Under the pieces are notes generated by a model that was given only the letters and a program-made list of their open reading frames with translations, had not been told where the DNA came from and did no database searches. Below are positions 62,112-64,000 of a stretch of DNA of 64,000 bases, piece after piece (position 1 is the stretch's first letter; each line of letters starts with the position of its first letter). The DNA is taken from contig NZ_SGIT01000007.1 of NCBI RefSeq assembly GCF_004208525.1, positions 90,945-154,944 on the forward strand, in the 5' to 3' direction. The stretch comes from Sphingobacterium corticibacterium. Its GTDB lineage: Bacteria; Bacteroidota; Bacteroidia; Sphingobacteriales; Sphingobacteriaceae. A program made the translations under genes and the position numbers.

Positions 62112-63086
62112 ATGAAAAAGTTTATGTTACATACAGCTGTTTGTCTGTTTGCGTTATTCATTTTTGTGGCATGTTCCAAGGATGGTGCCGAAGGCAGTGG
62201 ACCGGACGGTTTATATCCTTCTGACTTAAAAGGTACAATTTATTACAAGTGGGCTAGAGATGGTATACTGAAAATAAGTTTGCCCGATGGGACAGGAGGT
62301 TCTTTTATACAGGATGACGACAAGATCAATAATTTCGACATTTCACGGGACGGCAAATGGAAATTGACTGTAGTCAACGCAAGCAGGATTTACCATGATG
62401 ACGTTCGTTTTACCATTAGCGACATCAATAATGGCAGTGTCGTCGAAGAGTTTATCTATAACAGTCCGAAAGGTAATGTTTATTGCAAAGGCTACCTATC
62501 ACCAGATAACAATTTCATCTTGGTCACCTCTAACGATTGGAATGACGGTATAACAGTTTTAAAAAGAAACGGAGAATTTGTTGCCCGTATAGCGGAGATC
62601 AATGAGGAGCGTATTGACATTAAAGGGAGTGTGTTATGGCTACCAGACAATCATGTTCTCATGACTCATGGAAATTATATCATCCGTGTCGCCCCTCCCT
62701 ATACTTCAGGAAGCCTGGTCAAAGAAATGAACTACCAAGACTGGGGCAATCTGGGCGTCAATCAGGCAGGTACTCAGCTTGCTATACGAATAGGTAAGCA
62801 CGTTCATACAATGAATATCGACGGAACTAACCTAAAACAGGTGACGACCAGCAATTTTAATGAATCCGTTCCTATATTTTCTCCAGACGGGAAATATTTA
62901 TTGGTTGGGAGCGATTATCGACAAACCGGCCCTTTTGGCTATGTTTGGGATTTGAAAATTATTCCAAACGACGGTGGGAAATACAATGTAGATCCCATTG
63001 AGCCGAATTCGTCGGGTGTAATTCCGGTAATCTGGAAAGGCAAAGACAAGATTGAGCTAGGAGATGGGCAGATGGTTTGGCGTTAA
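62112..63086 (+). CDS. lipoprotein with TolB-like beta-propeller repeats
   Basis: 324 residues, lipobox FVAC (Cys21) then SKDGAEGSG. The body has repeated propeller-like units: NFDISRDGKWKLTVVN, KGYLSPDNNFILVTSN, GVNQAGTQLAIRIGKHVHTMNIDG and VPIFSPDGKYLLVGSDY, the xFSPDGxxL pattern of TolB/PD40 repeats, here about four to six blades. Probably a periplasmic or surface binding protein; function unknown. A truncated relative lies at 56514-56819. Confidence 0.75.
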   Translation: MKKFMLHTAVCLFALFIFVACSKDGAEGSGPDGLYPSDLKGTIYYKWARDGILKISLPDGTGGSFIQDDDKINNFDISRDGKWKLTVVNASRIYHDDVRFTISDINNGSVVEEFIYNSPKGNVYCKGYLSPDNNFILVTSNDWNDGITVLKRNGEFVARIAEINEERIDIKGSVLWLPDNHVLMTHGNYIIRVAPPYTSGSLVKEMNYQDWGNLGVNQAGTQLAIRIGKHVHTMNIDGTNLKQVTTSNFNESVPIFSPDGKYLLVGSDYRQTGPFGYVWDLKIIPNDGGKYNVDPIEPNSSGVIPVIWKGKDKIELGDGQMVWR

Positions 63087-63114
63087 AGCTTGCCTCTTAG
63101 CATGGTACTACTAG

Positions 63115-63390
63115 CTCGTCTTAAAAAATGAAATTATTTTTCGCATTAAAAAATCACCTACAAATTCATTTTTAAAATCCGACAAAGAATATAAAGTCAC
63201 CAAACAGATAATGCTTGGCAGGGCAACCATCAACCCTGACTTTATTCAACTTGCTAACTTTATTGACCAAACATTTGAAATATATAATAAACTTTACAAT
63301 ATCTTAACTCCCAAAAAAGATCGAGATAACCCATTATACACTGAAACAAATATTATATGCTTGAAACCAAAAATGCCTCATAATAAATGA
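63115..63390 (+). pseudogene. gene fragment containing the right copy of the direct repeat
   Basis: An open frame of 91 codons after a TAG at 63112-63114, ending in TGA at 63388-63390. It reads KNEIIFRIKKSPTNSFLK, then the repeat-encoded SDKEYKVTKQIMLG and PDFIQLANFIDQTF, then KKDRDNPLYTETN. The only internal ATG is deep inside, so the N-terminus is probably lost. Compared with the left copy it keeps a longer C-terminus, so it is closer to the original gene end. Family not recognised. Confidence 0.5.
63169..63321. repeat. 153-bp direct repeat, right copy
   Basis: Counterpart of 60202-60354, same orientation, four mismatches. The two copies enclose a terminator-like hairpin, the unknown pair at 60592-61880 and the propeller lipoprotein at 62112. 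Confidence 0.85.
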
Positions 63391-63465
63391 GTAAAGGAAA
63401 TAATTCTTATTATTGTTGTATATTATACCGTTATAAGCTATTAACACCAACTTGAACTTTTGAGA

Positions 63466-64000
63466 ATGAAGAAGATAGTCCTTTTAATTTATACCATTTT
63501 TAACTTAACATTGCTGTTTTCTCAGGAGAAGACTATTATCGAATTACAAAAAATTGACGGTTATGGTCCTCATGGAATTACCTCATTCGGCATCAGTGAA
63601 AAACGGGATAGTGAACGAAGAGATTTATATCCCGCTGTCAAAAATATTCCCGAAAACTGGAACGATGTTCGAGAATATTATTATGAATTAAATCCAAAGC
63701 AGTTAATCTACCAATCAGCACATCTATTGGATACTATAAGCTCAAGTCTAGCCAAACTACTTGAAACGGAGGACATCGACTTAAAAGACTCGGTGAATTA
63801 CGCAGAAGAACCTCTGGCTTGCGGGATTAATGTTGTGATAGGGAGGGATAGTCTGGGAATGCATTATATAATTGATAGAAATCAGAATAACGATTTTGGC
63901 GATGATGTGGTGAGGCCTGTTGTTGGAAGAAATACTTCATCCTCCGTACCAAATAATCCAGACTATGTTTTTTATCAATACTGGTACGACGGCAAAGTTC
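63466..64000 (+). CDS. secreted protein, 3' end outside window
   Basis: 178 residues are visible from the ATG at 63466 with a signal peptide (cleaved near residue 20, LLFSQ). The segment IDRNQNNDFGDDVV has the Asp/Asn spacing of an EF-hand-like calcium loop, seen near the N-terminus of some Bacteroidota secreted proteins with later thioredoxin-like domains; the C-terminus that would confirm this is missing. No promoter of the consensus type was found. Function unknown. Confidence 0.6.
   Translation, partial: MKKIVLLIYTIFNLTLLFSQEKTIIELQKIDGYGPHGITSFGISEKRDSERRDLYPAVKNIPENWNDVREYYYELNPKQLIYQSAHLLDTISSSLAKLLETEDIDLKDSVNYAEEPLACGINVVIGRDSLGMHYIIDRNQNNDFGDDVVRPVVGRNTSSSVPNNPDYVFYQYWYDGKV

Overview
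The window looks like chromosome of a member of the Bacteroidota, most probably Sphingobacteriaceae (Sphingobacterium/Olivibacter/Parapedobacter type). The evidence is SusC/SusD and FecR/ECF-sigma pairs, many secreted glycosidases with lipoprotein signals, STN-domain TonB receptors, a fused urease gamma/beta subunit, and promoters of the Bacteroidota form TTTG/ATTG-N19-20-TAnnTTTG. No rRNA, tRNA, CRISPR array, intact insertion sequence or prophage was seen. Assignments come from reading the translations by eye; no database search was possible.

Region 1 (2-20699, + strand) is the distal part of a polysaccharide utilisation locus for an acidic, arabinose-containing polysaccharide. It holds two alginate-lyase-family proteins (the first cut by the window edge), a GH88 unsaturated uronyl hydrolase, a ROK kinase overlapping an MFS sugar porter, two GH97 enzymes, a GH28-type beta-helix enzyme, an alpha/beta-hydrolase, a GH127-type beta-L-arabinofuranosidase, a heparinase II/III-family lyase and a GH43. 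Lyases would leave unsaturated uronic ends for GH88, exo-enzymes would release arabinose or galactose, and the porter and kinase would take up and phosphorylate a sugar. Its SusC/SusD pair is not in view. The 3' end is decaying: two relics of the heparinase C-terminus sit at gene junctions, and a DUF1080 gene carries a single in-frame TAG.

Region 2 (20700-21440) is a 546-bp tandem array built wholly from 63-bp and 21-bp modules and flanked by AAACCG/CGGTTT hairpins. Region 3 (21441-33596, - strand) holds a sensor kinase/response regulator pair and then, reading leftward from a good promoter at 33566-33596, an outer-membrane porin, urtABCDE, ureAB (fused) and ureC. This covers urea uptake and hydrolysis, but no urease accessory gene is present.

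Region 4 (33728-39395, - strand) is a ferric-siderophore-type system: ECF sigma, FecR, STN-domain TonB receptor and PepSY membrane protein. Region 5 (39512-55653, + strand) begins with a TonB-C protein. It continues as a second utilisation locus: ECF sigma, FecR, SusC, SusD, GH31, GH29, SGNH esterase, GH29 and a Tat-type Gfo/Idh/MocA oxidoreductase. The likely target is a fucosylated, possibly alpha-xylosylated glycan.

Region 6 (55732-64000) is a patchy accessory stretch, AT-rich in places. It has a double TonB-C protein, a truncated lipoprotein that is a fragment paralogue of the intact one at 62112, an HD-domain phosphohydrolase, a broken Crp/Fnr regulator, a secreted barrel-like protein, a 153-bp direct repeat 2967 bp apart, a relic resembling the tail of an Rpn-type transposase, an unknown overlapping gene pair, and a secreted protein cut by the right edge.
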